Shown here: piece by piece, positions 21,687 through 30,247 of the stretch
Layout: the number at the start of each line of letters is the position of its first letter
Numbering within the stretch: the first letter of the stretch is position 1
Source of the DNA: a virus
IMG/VR virus record: IMGVR_UViG_3300019776_000372
Location: 1-39,359 of that record
Strand: one strand, 5' to 3'
Length of the DNA: 39,359 bases
Translations under genes and position numbers: made by a program
The notes under the pieces: generated by a model
Database searches by the model: none
Told to the model about the DNA's origin: nothing
What the model saw: the letters and a program-made list of their open reading frames with translations, nothing else

Positions 21687-22531
21687 GCGGCCTCCATAAA
21701 TCCGTCAGTAGCGTTTGCAAAGACGCAAACAGCGCAGTCGTTTTGTGTGAGCAACGACATAGACCCGGGCGAGCGCCCTTTGAGCTTGTTGGTGCTCCAA
21801 TCCACGGTTGCAGAGGTCACGCCGCGAGACATGCCAAATCCCAATGGGTCGCCTTGGACAAATGTGGTGGGGACGTTCAGAGTCGCGCCAGACACGATGA
21901 AGATGTAGAAATTGCCCGGTGCGGCTGTGACGGGCGTCGTGTTGGTGATCGGCACCATGGTCAGCACTGGAAACGCCCAAAATGCCGCGCTTCCGTTGGT
22001 GGTGACGGACTTTCCCGCATTGCCCGACTGCCCAGGCAGAGCGGCTGCAAACGCAGTGCTTGCCACGAATGCGGTCGATGCTGCTTTGTTGGTGGCGTCG
22101 CCTGCTGTAGCTGTTGGAACGGTGATGGCAGAGCCTGTGAAATCGTGCGCCCCGGTCCATGCCTGCCCAGCAATCGCCCCTTTGCCGTTCAGTTGGGTCT
22201 GTATGGCCGATGACACACCGGACAGGGCGAGGATTTCCGCCTGCGTAACGGTGCCGATGGACGTTGCAGTGGGAAGAACGACAGTGCCGGTGAATGTCGG
22301 GCTTGCGAGAGGCGCCTTGGCGTTCAGTTGAACCTGAACGTTCGACGTAACGCCACTCAGGTAGTTGATTTCGACGTGGGTCGCAGTGACAGCCCCGGTG
22401 ACGCCCGGGAAGCTGTTCAAAATCCCAGTCTTGAGGTTTCGGACGTGGTTATCCCCGTTCGACTTCGGATCACTGCCCAGCGGCCATAGCGGGTTCAGGT
22501 CGCTGATGTAGGTTACGGTTTCGAGTCCCAT
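21683..22531 (-). CDS. Tail fibre/tailspike-type protein
   Basis: This 282-residue protein starts at 22531, overlapping the adaptor stop. The N-terminus (DPKSNGDNHVRNLKTGILNSFPGVTG) is an attachment-type segment common in tail fibres. Residues about 55-120 carry two copies of a fibre repeat (LSGVTSNVQVQLNAKAPLA and LSGVSSAIQTQLNGKG). ATNKAASTAFVASTAFA follows, then a C-terminal beta domain. It probably trimerises and contacts the host together with the glycine-rich protein. Confidence 0.78.
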   Translation of the reverse strand: MGLETVTYISDLNPLWPLGSDPKSNGDNHVRNLKTGILNSFPGVTGAVTATHVEINYLSGVTSNVQVQLNAKAPLASPTFTGTVVLPTATSIGTVTQAEILALSGVSSAIQTQLNGKGAIAGQAWTGAHDFTGSAITVPTATAGDATNKAASTAFVASTAFAAALPGQSGNAGKSVTTNGSAAFWAFPVLTMVPITNTTPVTAAPGNFYIFIVSGATLNVPTTFVQGDPLGFGMSRGVTSATVDWSTNKLKGRSPGSMSLLTQNDCAVCVFANATDGFMEAA

Positions 22532-23157
22532 TAGATGAGCCTCCGTGCGTCTTGCATGATTCGGAGCTGCGCCCCGGAGTGTTTGTTGCCGTCGTCCTGT
22601 GCCTGGAGGCTGTTCATCACCGAGGCGAAACGAGACAGCTCGCGGGCTGTCAGGTCGGGGTCCACGGTGTAGTAGCCCACCTCGACCAACATGGCGGAGA
22701 TGTAGACCGACGATGCGTAGTTGGTCAGCCAGTTGGTGTCGGTGTCGTTCACCAGGGCCGGGAACTTGGCGTAATAGGTGATTTCCACGTCCTGCGAGAA
22801 CGATGGGGAGAACACCAGCGAGTTGCCACGCAGCGAGAAGAACGATGGAGAACCAGAAGCCAGCTCCTGCTCGCCCATGTTTTCCAGTGGCTTGAAGTCC
22901 AGCGGCTTTTTGTACGTGGGCGACATGACCACGCTGACGCGCTTCATTTCGAGGAAATCAGCGGGCAGGGTCGATGACGCAGGGTTAACCACGGTCATCA
23001 TGGACGACAGCCGCAGTGGGGGAACGTCACCCTCCGAGGCCCCGGCATAGATGCGCTGCTCTGCCAGCTCAAGGAAAGTCGGCATGAGCGCTTCAAGGTT
23101 GTCACGGTGCGAATAAGCCGCCACCGCGTCCTTGATCTGCCGCCAGGTCATCGCCAT
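22531..23157 (-). CDS. Head-tail adaptor protein
   Basis: This 208-residue protein begins with TWRQIKDAVAAYSHRDNLEALMPTF, the helical opening typical of podovirus adaptors. Later it has LPADFLEMKRVSV and ITYYAKFPALVNDTDTNWLTNYA. These features match the adaptor family of SU10-like and related phages (function of T7 gp11). It should bind the portal and seat the nozzle. Confidence 0.78.
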   Translation of the reverse strand: MAMTWRQIKDAVAAYSHRDNLEALMPTFLELAEQRIYAGASEGDVPPLRLSSMMTVVNPASSTLPADFLEMKRVSVVMSPTYKKPLDFKPLENMGEQELASGSPSFFSLRGNSLVFSPSFSQDVEITYYAKFPALVNDTDTNWLTNYASSVYISAMLVEVGYYTVDPDLTARELSRFASVMNSLQAQDDGNKHSGAQLRIMQDARRLI

Positions 23158-23159
23158 GG

Positions 23160-23462
23160 TCAGAAGTCCTCAAGCGGCGTGATGTTGACCTTGCCGACCG
23201 CAGTACCTTGGATGTGCGCTATGTGCGTGTGTCCACCAACGGCCAGGATCACGCTGTCTGCAGGCTGCACAAGCAGGCTGTTTGCTGTTGCCGCTACAGA
23301 TGCACTGCCCATCTGCACATAGCTTTCCGTCGTGGCAGCGATGCGCACGTACAGGGGTTTGGTGCCTGCGGAGTTGACCGGAACAGGGACCGCAGCCGAC
23401 GCAGCGCCGGTGGTGACAGTCGTGCCGTTCGCGGCGATGGTAATGACGTCTTCGCGTTTCAT
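23160..23462 (-). CDS. Small late protein, possible head decoration protein
   Basis: This 100-residue protein starts at an ATGA overlap with the preceding gene. It is nearly all predicted beta strand with many Thr/Val/Ala (VITIAANGTTVTTGAASAAVP, LLVQPADSVILAVGG), with no cysteine. Size, composition and position between capsid and adaptor suggest a head decoration or completion protein. This is inference only. Confidence 0.6.
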   Translation of the reverse strand: MKREDVITIAANGTTVTTGAASAAVPVPVNSAGTKPLYVRIAATTESYVQMGSASVAATANSLLVQPADSVILAVGGHTHIAHIQGTAVGKVNITPLEDF

Positions 23463-23743
23463 ACTTTGCCCTTCCAAATGCGGAGGTCGGCGTAATCGGG
23501 GTCATTCAGAAATCGCCTGCGGACTTCTGGATCGGTCATCCACTGATGCAGCGTGATGCCCTTGACGTTGCAGTAGTGCTCAATCACCACTGGAGGAATG
23601 GAGGCCACTACGCGGGCATCTGGGCGCCCGGTGAAACCTTCGTTGGACAGGGCCTTGTTCCTGTCCACAATCGCGCCAACGTTCTGCGCGCGAGTAATGA
23701 CGAGCTTGTCGCCCTCTTCTTTGTAGAAGGTCTGTACGGTCAT
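23459..23743 (-). CDS. Small late protein after the capsid gene
   Basis: This 94-residue protein starts directly downstream of a terminator hairpin whose 3' arm (GGGGGG) is the only candidate ribosome site. The C-terminus (VIEHYCNVKGITLHQWMTDPEVRRRFLNDPDYADLRIWKG) is helical and Trp-bearing. Such a pattern appears in small proteins found beside SU10-type capsid genes. The role is unknown. Confidence 0.65.
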   Translation of the reverse strand: MTVQTFYKEEGDKLVITRAQNVGAIVDRNKALSNEGFTGRPDARVVASIPPVVIEHYCNVKGITLHQWMTDPEVRRRFLNDPDYADLRIWKGKV

Positions 23744-23745
23744 AG

Positions 23746-23778
23746 AAAAAGCCCCCCAAGGTTTCCCCTGGAGGGCTA
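23746..23778 (-). terminator. Terminator hairpin between capsid and next late gene
   Basis: On the minus strand the 5' arm AGCCCTCC (about 23778-23771) pairs with GGGGGGCT (about 23757-23750, one wobble), with an inner AGG/CCT stem, followed by a T-run. It would reduce transcription past the highly expressed capsid gene. The start codon of the next gene follows the T-run at once. Confidence 0.75.
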
Positions 23779-23793
23779 TTCAGTGGCTGGCGA

Positions 23794-24720
23794 TTACTGG
23801 ATATCGCGGGTGCAGGCCATGCCGCGTTCTTCACGGACTTCCAGCGCGTATTCGCTTTCGATCATGAAGTTGCGGGCCGAGCCGATGCGGGCCAGTTCCT
23901 GGTCTTCCATGTCACGCAGGACGGCCAGGGCGCACAGATCGGGGTCGATGTAGTACGCCTCGCGGGTGCGCTGCATCACACGGTTGGGGACAATGTCCAG
24001 ATCGCCGAAGTCGGTCTTGATCACGTCCCAGGCGGTGTTGAGCTGCTTGGTTTCACCCTTGTTGAACTTCGTACCTGCACCAGTGAAGGTGGCGGAGATG
24101 TTCTGCTTGATGGAGGGATGGACCATCAGCATGGAGATATTGCCGCCGTTGGTGTAGGCCGACAGGGCAGCAGCGCGCATCAGGGCTTCGGTGAAGGTCC
24201 GCAGCGTGCCGTCAGTTGGGGCGGTGTTGGTGCCGAAGTTGGGGTTTGCACCACCAGCACCGAACGAACCACCAGTGACCAGCCAACCGCGCAGACCGCG
24301 AGTCTGGCGGGTTGCGCCAGTGGTCAGCGTGGGGTTTTCGATCAGCGCCAGTTCCATGTCTTTGCGCAGTTCCTTGCCCTGCTTGATGGTCTGGTAGCGG
24401 ATTTCCGACTTGCGGCCCGCCTTGGACACACGCTCTTGCGTGTCGGTGATCGAGAACGTCTTGCGCGAAATCTGCGTCTGGTTGGACAGGCGCTGAGTCG
24501 GCGTGATGGCGGTGTAGGTAGCGTCCGCACCTTCTGCCACGGCGTTGTTTGCTGGGGTTGCCAACACGTCACGCTGCCATTCGTGGGTCACGGCGGTGGC
24601 CTTGACCTTGTCGATGGCCGAGATCAGCGGCGTGTCAGTGGGGGCGGTGTTGTAGATGATGTCGACGAGGTCTTCACGGTTACCAATGGCCGTGGTCGTA
24701 CCGAAGCTATTTGCTGGCAT
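23794..24720 (-). CDS. Major capsid protein, SU10 type
   Basis: This 308-residue protein matches the SU10 major head protein family. Visible elements are ANSFGTTTAIGNREDLVDIIYN at the start, PLISAIDKVKATAVTHEWQRD, and SNQTQISRKTFSITDTQERVSKAGR. Then come ELRKDMELALIENPT and a C-terminal FGDLDIVPNRVMQRTREAYYIDPD. The HK97 fold is expected. The gene follows the scaffold and precedes a terminator, as usual for abundant coat proteins. Confidence 0.9.
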   Translation of the reverse strand: MPANSFGTTTAIGNREDLVDIIYNTAPTDTPLISAIDKVKATAVTHEWQRDVLATPANNAVAEGADATYTAITPTQRLSNQTQISRKTFSITDTQERVSKAGRKSEIRYQTIKQGKELRKDMELALIENPTLTTGATRQTRGLRGWLVTGGSFGAGGANPNFGTNTAPTDGTLRTFTEALMRAAALSAYTNGGNISMLMVHPSIKQNISATFTGAGTKFNKGETKQLNTAWDVIKTDFGDLDIVPNRVMQRTREAYYIDPDLCALAVLRDMEDQELARIGSARNFMIESEYALEVREERGMACTRDIQ

Positions 24721-24725
24721 GTTGA

Positions 24726-25775
24726 TTACTCCTGCGATTGAGCGAGGTAACGGGCCACATCACGCATGGATCGGCCCGACTTCATGAACTGGGACTTGGC
24801 TTGCGCCGCTTTCGCGCTGCGCCCGCCGTCTTGGGTTGCGGTGCCTGGCTTCTGCGTCTTGGGAGGGACGTTTGCCAGCTTCTCGCGCACGGTTCCAGCG
24901 GCTTGCTGGCGTCCGTGAAACTTCTCCAGGTCGCGCAACATCAGCAGGACGCGGTGGTCTGTGACGGTGCCAAGCTCCTGCCCGGTCATGCCGTACTTCT
25001 GGAGAACTCCAGACAGTCGCTGCGAAAGCTGTGCACGCTTTGCAGGGTCGGCAAACTCAGGGAGGGCCTTTGCGGCCTTTTCATACTCAGCGGCCAGTTG
25101 CTGTTGCGCTTGTTGCTGCGCAATGGCTTGCTGGTGCGCGCTGAGCTGCTGACCGTGGCCCATCAACTGCTGGAACTGCTGCACCCGTTGGGCGTGCAAT
25201 TCCCGCTCGATCAGGTAGCGCTGCGGGTCAGTCTGCGCAATCTCCAATGAGGGCGGTTCACCAATCGACTGCTGGTAGAACTGGGCCAACACGGCTTGCG
25301 TCTGTTGGAGTTGCTGCGAGAGTTGCGCGGTCTGCTGATAGGCAGCGTGAACCTGCTGGCGCTCTGCGGCCACTTCTTGGGTTTTGCGGGTGTAGTCCGC
25401 TCGGAAGTCGCTTTCGAGCTTTTTGACCGCTTCCACAAGAGCCCGAGGCGTTCCTTTCGGAATCTCGATCTCCTTACCGTCAAGGTTGACGATGGTGCGT
25501 TCTTCTGGCTCGTTTTGATCTTCGTCGTCGGTCGCTACTTCGTCCGATGCGTCATGGTCCGCTTCCGGCTCATCCGGCTCGGGATCAGGCTCTGGCGCAT
25601 CGGTGGCTGGCGTTTCGCGCGCCTCACTGTGCTCCATGCTCGCGGCTCGTGCCGCTTTCTCTTCTGCCTTGGCTTCTGCCCGCGCCGCGTCTCGGCGGTC
25701 GAGTTCTGCCACTGCGTCAGAGACTGAATCAAACGTGCTCGGTGCCTCTACAGCACTGCTGTTTTCTTCACTCAT
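24726..25775 (-). CDS. Scaffolding protein
   Basis: This 349-residue protein is acidic at the N-terminus (about 1-95, EPDPEPDEPEADHDASDE). It then forms a long Gln/Ala/Glu-rich coiled coil (about 130-260, QQVHAAYQQTAQLSQQLQQT) and ends in a basic tail (KAAQAKSQFMKSGRSMRDVARY) that can bind the capsid. Location just before the capsid gene and the composition are typical of scaffolds for SU10-like heads. Confidence 0.82.
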   Translation of the reverse strand: MSEENSSAVEAPSTFDSVSDAVAELDRRDAARAEAKAEEKAARAASMEHSEARETPATDAPEPDPEPDEPEADHDASDEVATDDEDQNEPEERTIVNLDGKEIEIPKGTPRALVEAVKKLESDFRADYTRKTQEVAAERQQVHAAYQQTAQLSQQLQQTQAVLAQFYQQSIGEPPSLEIAQTDPQRYLIERELHAQRVQQFQQLMGHGQQLSAHQQAIAQQQAQQQLAAEYEKAAKALPEFADPAKRAQLSQRLSGVLQKYGMTGQELGTVTDHRVLLMLRDLEKFHGRQQAAGTVREKLANVPPKTQKPGTATQDGGRSAKAAQAKSQFMKSGRSMRDVARYLAQSQE

Positions 25776-25820
25776 TACTACCCTTTGGGGTCGTCTCTCG
25801 ACGATGCCATTGCACCAATG

Positions 25821-25842
25821 AAAAAGCCGCCCGGAGGCGGCT
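25821..25842 (-). terminator. Intrinsic terminator upstream of the scaffold gene
   Basis: On the minus strand AGCCGCC (25842-25836) pairs with GGCGGCT (25831-25825) around a 4-nt loop, followed by five T residues. It lies between the HAD-like gene and the scaffold gene. Confidence 0.75.
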
Positions 25843-25877
25843 CTATCGGCTGGGTGCGGTTCAGCCGGTAAGCGTTG

Positions 25878-26144
25878 TCAATAAACGCGTGTCGGCCCGA
25901 TTAGCTCGGGCCAGTCATCAATCCAGATATCCACCCAAACCCCCTGATTCCGCATGTATTCGGCCTTGGCAACGCCGTCAGTTGCGTACACGGGAATTGG
26001 CAGCTCAATCAGCGCGGCCTTTGCTGGCGTGCGGAATGTGCAGCAGAGAACATCGTGTTTCTGCCTAAGCAACTCGATGACCTTGGCCCACGTCTCTGGG
26101 TCGCTGGTAATCGTGTCGTCGTAATCAATCGCAATCGTTGCCAT
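25878..26144 (-). CDS. Small HAD-like phosphatase
   Basis: This 88-residue protein carries the HAD motif I as DYDDT at residues 7-11 and a C-terminal acidic motif WIDDWPE like motif IV. The small size, with a minimal cap, is typical of phage HAD or 5'-nucleotidase-like proteins. A hydrolase acting on nucleotides is likely, but the substrate cannot be told. It is an unexpected enzyme between portal and scaffold genes. Confidence 0.75.
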   Translation of the reverse strand: MATIAIDYDDTITSDPETWAKVIELLRQKHDVLCCTFRTPAKAALIELPIPVYATDGVAKAEYMRNQGVWVDIWIDDWPELIGPTRVY

Positions 26145-26146
26145 AG

Positions 26147-26296
26147 TCAGGCAATCATGTGGCGCTTGCCGTCAGTGGTGACGACGCAATCCACATCGGA
26201 ATGTGAGTGCACATGGCACCCGACACCCCAGAAACTCCACTCCTGGCCCTGGCCCTTGGTGTGAATCTGCGTCACGATCTGGCCGCGATTGCTCAG
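26147..26296 (-). CDS. Small protein with non-canonical start (hypothetical)
   Basis: The minus-strand frame ending at 26147 has a protein-like C-terminal part (QIHTKGQGQEWSFWGVGCHVH, SDVDCVVTTDGKRHMIA) but no ATG, GTG or TTG at its 5' end near the previous stop. A CTG overlaps that stop as CTGA, and a GTG lies a few codons inside. Start at CTG by reinitiation is my best guess, giving 49 residues. It is one reading frame back (-1) from the preceding gene. Frameshifting from that gene is an alternative, but no slippery heptamer was seen. Confidence 0.45.
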   Translation of the reverse strand: MSNRGQIVTQIHTKGQGQEWSFWGVGCHVHSHSDVDCVVTTDGKRHMIA

Positions 26297-26577
26297 CGCT
26301 TCAGCCAGTTCAGCCAGCCGGGAGAACTCGACGACGCGATGGCTTCCTTGGTCAGCAGCTTCCCGCTGTCCACCATCGCCTCCACGTAGGTCTTGAACTT
26401 CTCCGCTGCGTGCACCATCAGGTACAGCTTTTCGCGGCCCTCCGCGTCTCGGGCTGGGGATTGCTCCCACGCTTTCATCAGGTCCGTTTTCCATGCGTCT
26501 AGTGCCTCTGCGAGCACCGGGTTGTCCTTCAACGCTTGCGCGTGTGCGGCCCGGTGGATTTGTTCAAGGTCGGTCAT
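26293..26577 (-). CDS. Small helical late protein after portal
   Basis: This 94-residue protein overlaps the portal gene end by 14 nt. It is almost entirely helical (LEQIHRAAHAQALKDNPVLAEALDAW, LMVHAAEKFKTYVEAMVDSGKLL). Proteins of this kind follow portal genes in several podovirus genomes. The function is not known. Confidence 0.65.
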   Translation of the reverse strand: MTDLEQIHRAAHAQALKDNPVLAEALDAWKTDLMKAWEQSPARDAEGREKLYLMVHAAEKFKTYVEAMVDSGKLLTKEAIASSSSPGWLNWLKR

Positions 26578-28609
26578 TGGTCATGCTCTGTTGCGCCCTA
26601 CCCTGCTGGTTGATCAGCGCGACTTCGATCTTTGTGCGGTTGTCGGCGTCGGTCTTGTAGCGGTCCAGTTCCAACTGCTGCGCGGCCAACTGGGCTTCGT
26701 ACTGCGCTTTCATCAACTCGCGCTCTGCGTCGCGTTGGTCGTTTGCCGCCTGCAGTTCCAACTGCATTTGCGTCTCGCGCTGCTTGGCTTGGGCCTGCAG
26801 GGATTCGCGCTGCATGGTCAACTGAGACTCAGCCTGGAACTTCTGCGCATCGGCCTGCAGCTCCATCTGCTTGATCATCACTTGCGGAGGCGGTGGCGGC
26901 TCCTTGGGTGGCTGAGCATCGGGGAAGTACTGCTCAGGTGTCGTAATCCCGGCGCCTTCTGCGAACTTCCGTGCAGCCAAGATAGCGGCTTGCGGAGGAA
27001 TTGCACCACCTTGCACCAACGGGCCTTGCATCTGGAAGATTTGCGACATGACAGCGCTGAGCTTGTCCTTTGACCCTGTACCCAGGCCCACATTGATGTG
27101 AATGTGGTATCCATCCACCCACTCGCGGGGATCGATGGTCATCCATTGCTTGAACAATTCGACCTGCTCGGCTTTGTTCTGGTAGCGGCAGACGCACTTC
27201 ATCATCTTTTCGAACAACTGGCGCACGGACTCAGCAGCCACGCGGGCCATGAGCTCCATTCGCTGGTCGGCCTTCTCGGTGATCAGCGAAACACCCGTTG
27301 CGGTGGGATTCAGCGCATCAGGCGACAGGCCTTGCGAGTAGCGCGTGAAGCCGGTGCGTTGTTCGCGCCACTGCTCACCCCACTCCACGAACTGCCAGGC
27401 GCTCTGATCCAGGCCACCTTGCGGGATGGGCTGCAGTGCGCCGATGCTCTTCATGCGGACCACGCCGCCCGGGCGGTTGTTCAGCAGGTCATCGAGGTTG
27501 ACTTGCCCCTCGACAATCCCGGTCCGCTGGTTGACCGATAGATACACGTTATCGGCCACCGCACGCATCAGCGATGTGCGCAGGCGCTGAGGCTGCAAGG
27601 CCTGATCCGCTGGGCATTCACCGAAGAACACATGCGGCATCGGGTTAGGGCAGAAAAAGACAAATGGATGGTCGTCGACCTTCTCATCCTCTTTGATCGT
27701 CTGCCCGATCATGAACACCCGGCGCCATTCAGGAATGCCGTCGTTGTCCTGGTCCAGTTTGATATAGCACTCAGAGCACAGATAGCGCTCCAGCTCACCA
27801 TCCGACTGGTCGAAGAACCACGGCGTTTGTGTGGCGGCACGCTCGATCTGCTCCATGTGCCAGCCATCCTCGGCGGCAACATTGGCAAGGTCGTAGCCAT
27901 CGGCTTCCAACTCTGCGCGAGTCTTGTAGAACTGATGCGCAATGAATGTCAGCGGCTCGCCGTAACGCGAGCGAGGATGCACGCGCATTTCCTCGGGCGG
28001 GCAACCCATCACGCGGCAGCGGCCCTTCTTCTCCACGCGCTTGACGGTGATATCCCACACCTCCAGCGGCTGGCCTTCCACCATGATCTCGCGCGCTTCC
28101 TGGCTGACAGGCTCTACATCAGAGTCTTTCAGCAGCTCCTCGACCTGTTCAGGCAACAGGCCCTGGTAGCTTTCCTCGGCGTCCTCTTCGTACTCTTCCC
28201 AGAAGACCTTGCCAAAGCCGACCTTCTGAATCAGGCCATCCAGAAACCACTGGTGCAGGAAGTTGAACCCTCGATTGCGCTTCCAGAATAGAAGTTTGAG
28301 GTATTCCCCGGCAATCTTGGCATCCTGCACGTACTCAGGGCTTGATGGCTCGCACTCCATGGCGTCCTGAGACTGCACAAACGGGCGCAGGAGCGATGGA
28401 AGCATCCAGTTGACCGTATCGGCAACGTCAGACGAAACGATGCTGGAGCGGTCTGGAATGTCGGGGGCGGCAAGTTCGCCCGTTGCTTCGGCCTTGTAGT
28501 ACTGGAGATTGCGCAGACGGATGCGGCTGATCTCCGTTCCGGGCGCACCCAGTGACTGCCGCAGCTCCTTTTCCAGGATGGCGGTGAGTTCTGGTTTGCT
28601 GTATTTCAT
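26564..28609 (-). CDS. Portal (head-tail connector) protein
   Basis: This 681-residue protein has the P22/SU10-type portal layout: ITEKADQ near the centre, SSDVADTVNWMLPSLLRPF early, and FQFVE-like and GLSPDALNPTATGVS segments in the wing and stem. A long Gln/Glu/Ala coiled coil forms the C-terminal barrel (about 590-675). The length fits portals of SU10-like podoviruses. It forms the dodecameric DNA gate between head and adaptor. It lies 32 nt after the large terminase. Confidence 0.88.
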   Translation of the reverse strand: MKYSKPELTAILEKELRQSLGAPGTEISRIRLRNLQYYKAEATGELAAPDIPDRSSIVSSDVADTVNWMLPSLLRPFVQSQDAMECEPSSPEYVQDAKIAGEYLKLLFWKRNRGFNFLHQWFLDGLIQKVGFGKVFWEEYEEDAEESYQGLLPEQVEELLKDSDVEPVSQEAREIMVEGQPLEVWDITVKRVEKKGRCRVMGCPPEEMRVHPRSRYGEPLTFIAHQFYKTRAELEADGYDLANVAAEDGWHMEQIERAATQTPWFFDQSDGELERYLCSECYIKLDQDNDGIPEWRRVFMIGQTIKEDEKVDDHPFVFFCPNPMPHVFFGECPADQALQPQRLRTSLMRAVADNVYLSVNQRTGIVEGQVNLDDLLNNRPGGVVRMKSIGALQPIPQGGLDQSAWQFVEWGEQWREQRTGFTRYSQGLSPDALNPTATGVSLITEKADQRMELMARVAAESVRQLFEKMMKCVCRYQNKAEQVELFKQWMTIDPREWVDGYHIHINVGLGTGSKDKLSAVMSQIFQMQGPLVQGGAIPPQAAILAARKFAEGAGITTPEQYFPDAQPPKEPPPPPQVMIKQMELQADAQKFQAESQLTMQRESLQAQAKQRETQMQLELQAANDQRDAERELMKAQYEAQLAAQQLELDRYKTDADNRTKIEVALINQQGRAQQSMTNDRP

Positions 28610-28640
28610 GTATGGGTCGCTTCTCAGCGATGCCTATGGG

Positions 28641-29909
28641 TTATGCGTAGCTCAGCTTTTGATAGCGGATCGCTCCGCCCCATTCGTCGTTGCTCAACTG
28701 GTCAGCCACCAAAGCCAGATAGCGGAATGCATCCGCTCCGTGGCTATATGCGTCGTGCAGTGGCTGTCCTGGCTCTCGGGTCTGTTGGTTGATGTGCCTG
28801 CGATAGCGCTTCAAGCACTCCACCAGGCGCCCGGTCTTGTCTTTGTCGAAGTAGATGCGCGGGAACACCTCTCGCGCAGCCTTGATGCCGGATTCAATGT
28901 CCATCCGTGGGATGCCAGGGTTCTGTGTGTCCCCAGGCACTGACAGGCCCATCGCGGCTAGGATCTCCTGCGCGCTCTTGCCAGTCTTGAAGTCCTTCGT
29001 GTACCCATCGTGCGGCAGGTACTGATTGCCCCAATTGAGGCCCTTCGCCTTCAAGTCCTGGGCGTAGTCGCTCAGAGTGCGGTGCGAGTCCTCGATGTAG
29101 TCAATCACCCGGATCTCTGACGCCGACCGCTGGACAAGGATGATCGACATGCTGTCGTTCCAGCCCAAGTCCCACACACCGTGCACTTTCAGCAGGGGGT
29201 CGTATGGCACCTCACGAATGCGGCCCTTGCTCTCAGCTCCAGCCACTTCATCGAAGTAGATGGCACCCTCGACCGCTGGCATACAGCGGCCCTCCCAGAT
29301 GTGCCCGTATTCCTCGGGCTTCATCGTGTTCTCTGCGTGGACGCGCTCAGCCTCCAGCACATCCGGGAACCACGGGTTGTCCGCGTAGTTCATCAAGATC
29401 GAGATGCAATCAGGCGGCGGGCTCTTGACGAACCGCACATAGGTTTCGTCTGTGTCCAACTGCGGGTTGAACGTCACCCAAATCTCTGACCCTGGCTTGC
29501 GGATCGTGGGCAGCAGGACATTCCATGAGGTCTTGCTCACCGCGTGGGCTTCTTCAACCCACACCCTATCCACACCCTCATAGGACTTGATCGAGTCCAC
29601 AGTGTGGCTCTGCAAGCCTGCAAATGTGAACTCGGTCCCGTTCTTTCCCCGGATGACTGTCTGCTGCACCTCGTAGAAGCGGGACAGGCCCATGGCTTCT
29701 ATCTGGTCGCTCAACAGTTTGTGCACCGAGTCGGCCAGTGACTTTTGCACCTCGCGGGTACACAGCACGCGCAGGGGCTTTTGCACACCCTCAAGAAGTA
29801 GCGCTCTGGCAAACCCCCAAGACTTCCCCGAACCGCGCCCACCATAGGCGCACTTGTACCGGGCTGGCTTAAACAGGAAGGCCAGTTTGTCCGGGAACTC
29901 GACGTTCAT
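28641..29909 (-). CDS. terL: Terminase large subunit
   Basis: This 422-residue protein has a Walker A motif GGRGSGKS (residues 23-30), a Walker B with acidic pair RVWVEE (115-120) and coupling motif FNPQ (148). The C-terminal RNase H-like nuclease has an Asp in WDLGWND (247) and a late HDAYSHGADAFRY segment. It belongs to the PBSX/Terminase_3 group. It cuts and translocates DNA into the prohead. It overlaps the small subunit gene by ATGA. Confidence 0.93.
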   Translation of the reverse strand: MNVEFPDKLAFLFKPARYKCAYGGRGSGKSWGFARALLLEGVQKPLRVLCTREVQKSLADSVHKLLSDQIEAMGLSRFYEVQQTVIRGKNGTEFTFAGLQSHTVDSIKSYEGVDRVWVEEAHAVSKTSWNVLLPTIRKPGSEIWVTFNPQLDTDETYVRFVKSPPPDCISILMNYADNPWFPDVLEAERVHAENTMKPEEYGHIWEGRCMPAVEGAIYFDEVAGAESKGRIREVPYDPLLKVHGVWDLGWNDSMSIILVQRSASEIRVIDYIEDSHRTLSDYAQDLKAKGLNWGNQYLPHDGYTKDFKTGKSAQEILAAMGLSVPGDTQNPGIPRMDIESGIKAAREVFPRIYFDKDKTGRLVECLKRYRRHINQQTREPGQPLHDAYSHGADAFRYLALVADQLSNDEWGGAIRYQKLSYA

Positions 29910-30193
29910 GGCTTGACGAAGCGCACCTCAATCGAGCCGTTCACATTGGCGCTCACATCCGCCTCAACCTGCACCGGCATCACTTTCCCGATCAAACCCA
30001 AGAATGCCGCCTTGCTGCGAGGATCGCGGGCGCAATCAACCAAGTAATCCACGCCGCCAGCCTCATCCAAGGCTTTGGCAATCATTTCGCGGATCAACCC
30101 GGTGTTCTTGTTCGGGATGCCCTTGCGACTTCCGCCCTTGGGCTGTGGTCGCTTGGCAGTTTTCGGCAGTTTGCCGGTGTTTTCTGTGTTCAT
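29906..30193 (-). CDS. terS: Terminase small subunit
   Basis: This 95-residue protein has a basic, Gly/Pro/Lys-rich N-terminus (PKGGSRKGIPNKNT), then a helical part (LIREMIAKALDEAGGVDYLV, SKAAFLGLIGKVMPVQVEA). This matches a small TerS group found beside PBSX-type large subunits. TerS recognises the packaging site, often located in or near this gene. AAGGAA lies upstream of the ATG. Confidence 0.75.
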   Translation of the reverse strand: MNTENTGKLPKTAKRPQPKGGSRKGIPNKNTGLIREMIAKALDEAGGVDYLVDCARDPRSKAAFLGLIGKVMPVQVEADVSANVNGSIEVRFVKP

Positions 30194-30247
30194 TGCTCGG
30201 ATTCCTTACGGCTCGTCCGAAGTGAAATAAAAGCGCAAAATGCGCCT

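Noticed and set aside
26293-26400. Programmed frameshift like lambda G-GT
   Set aside because: No X-XXY-YYZ slippery heptamer lies in the overlap, and this is a short-tailed phage without a need for tail chaperones.
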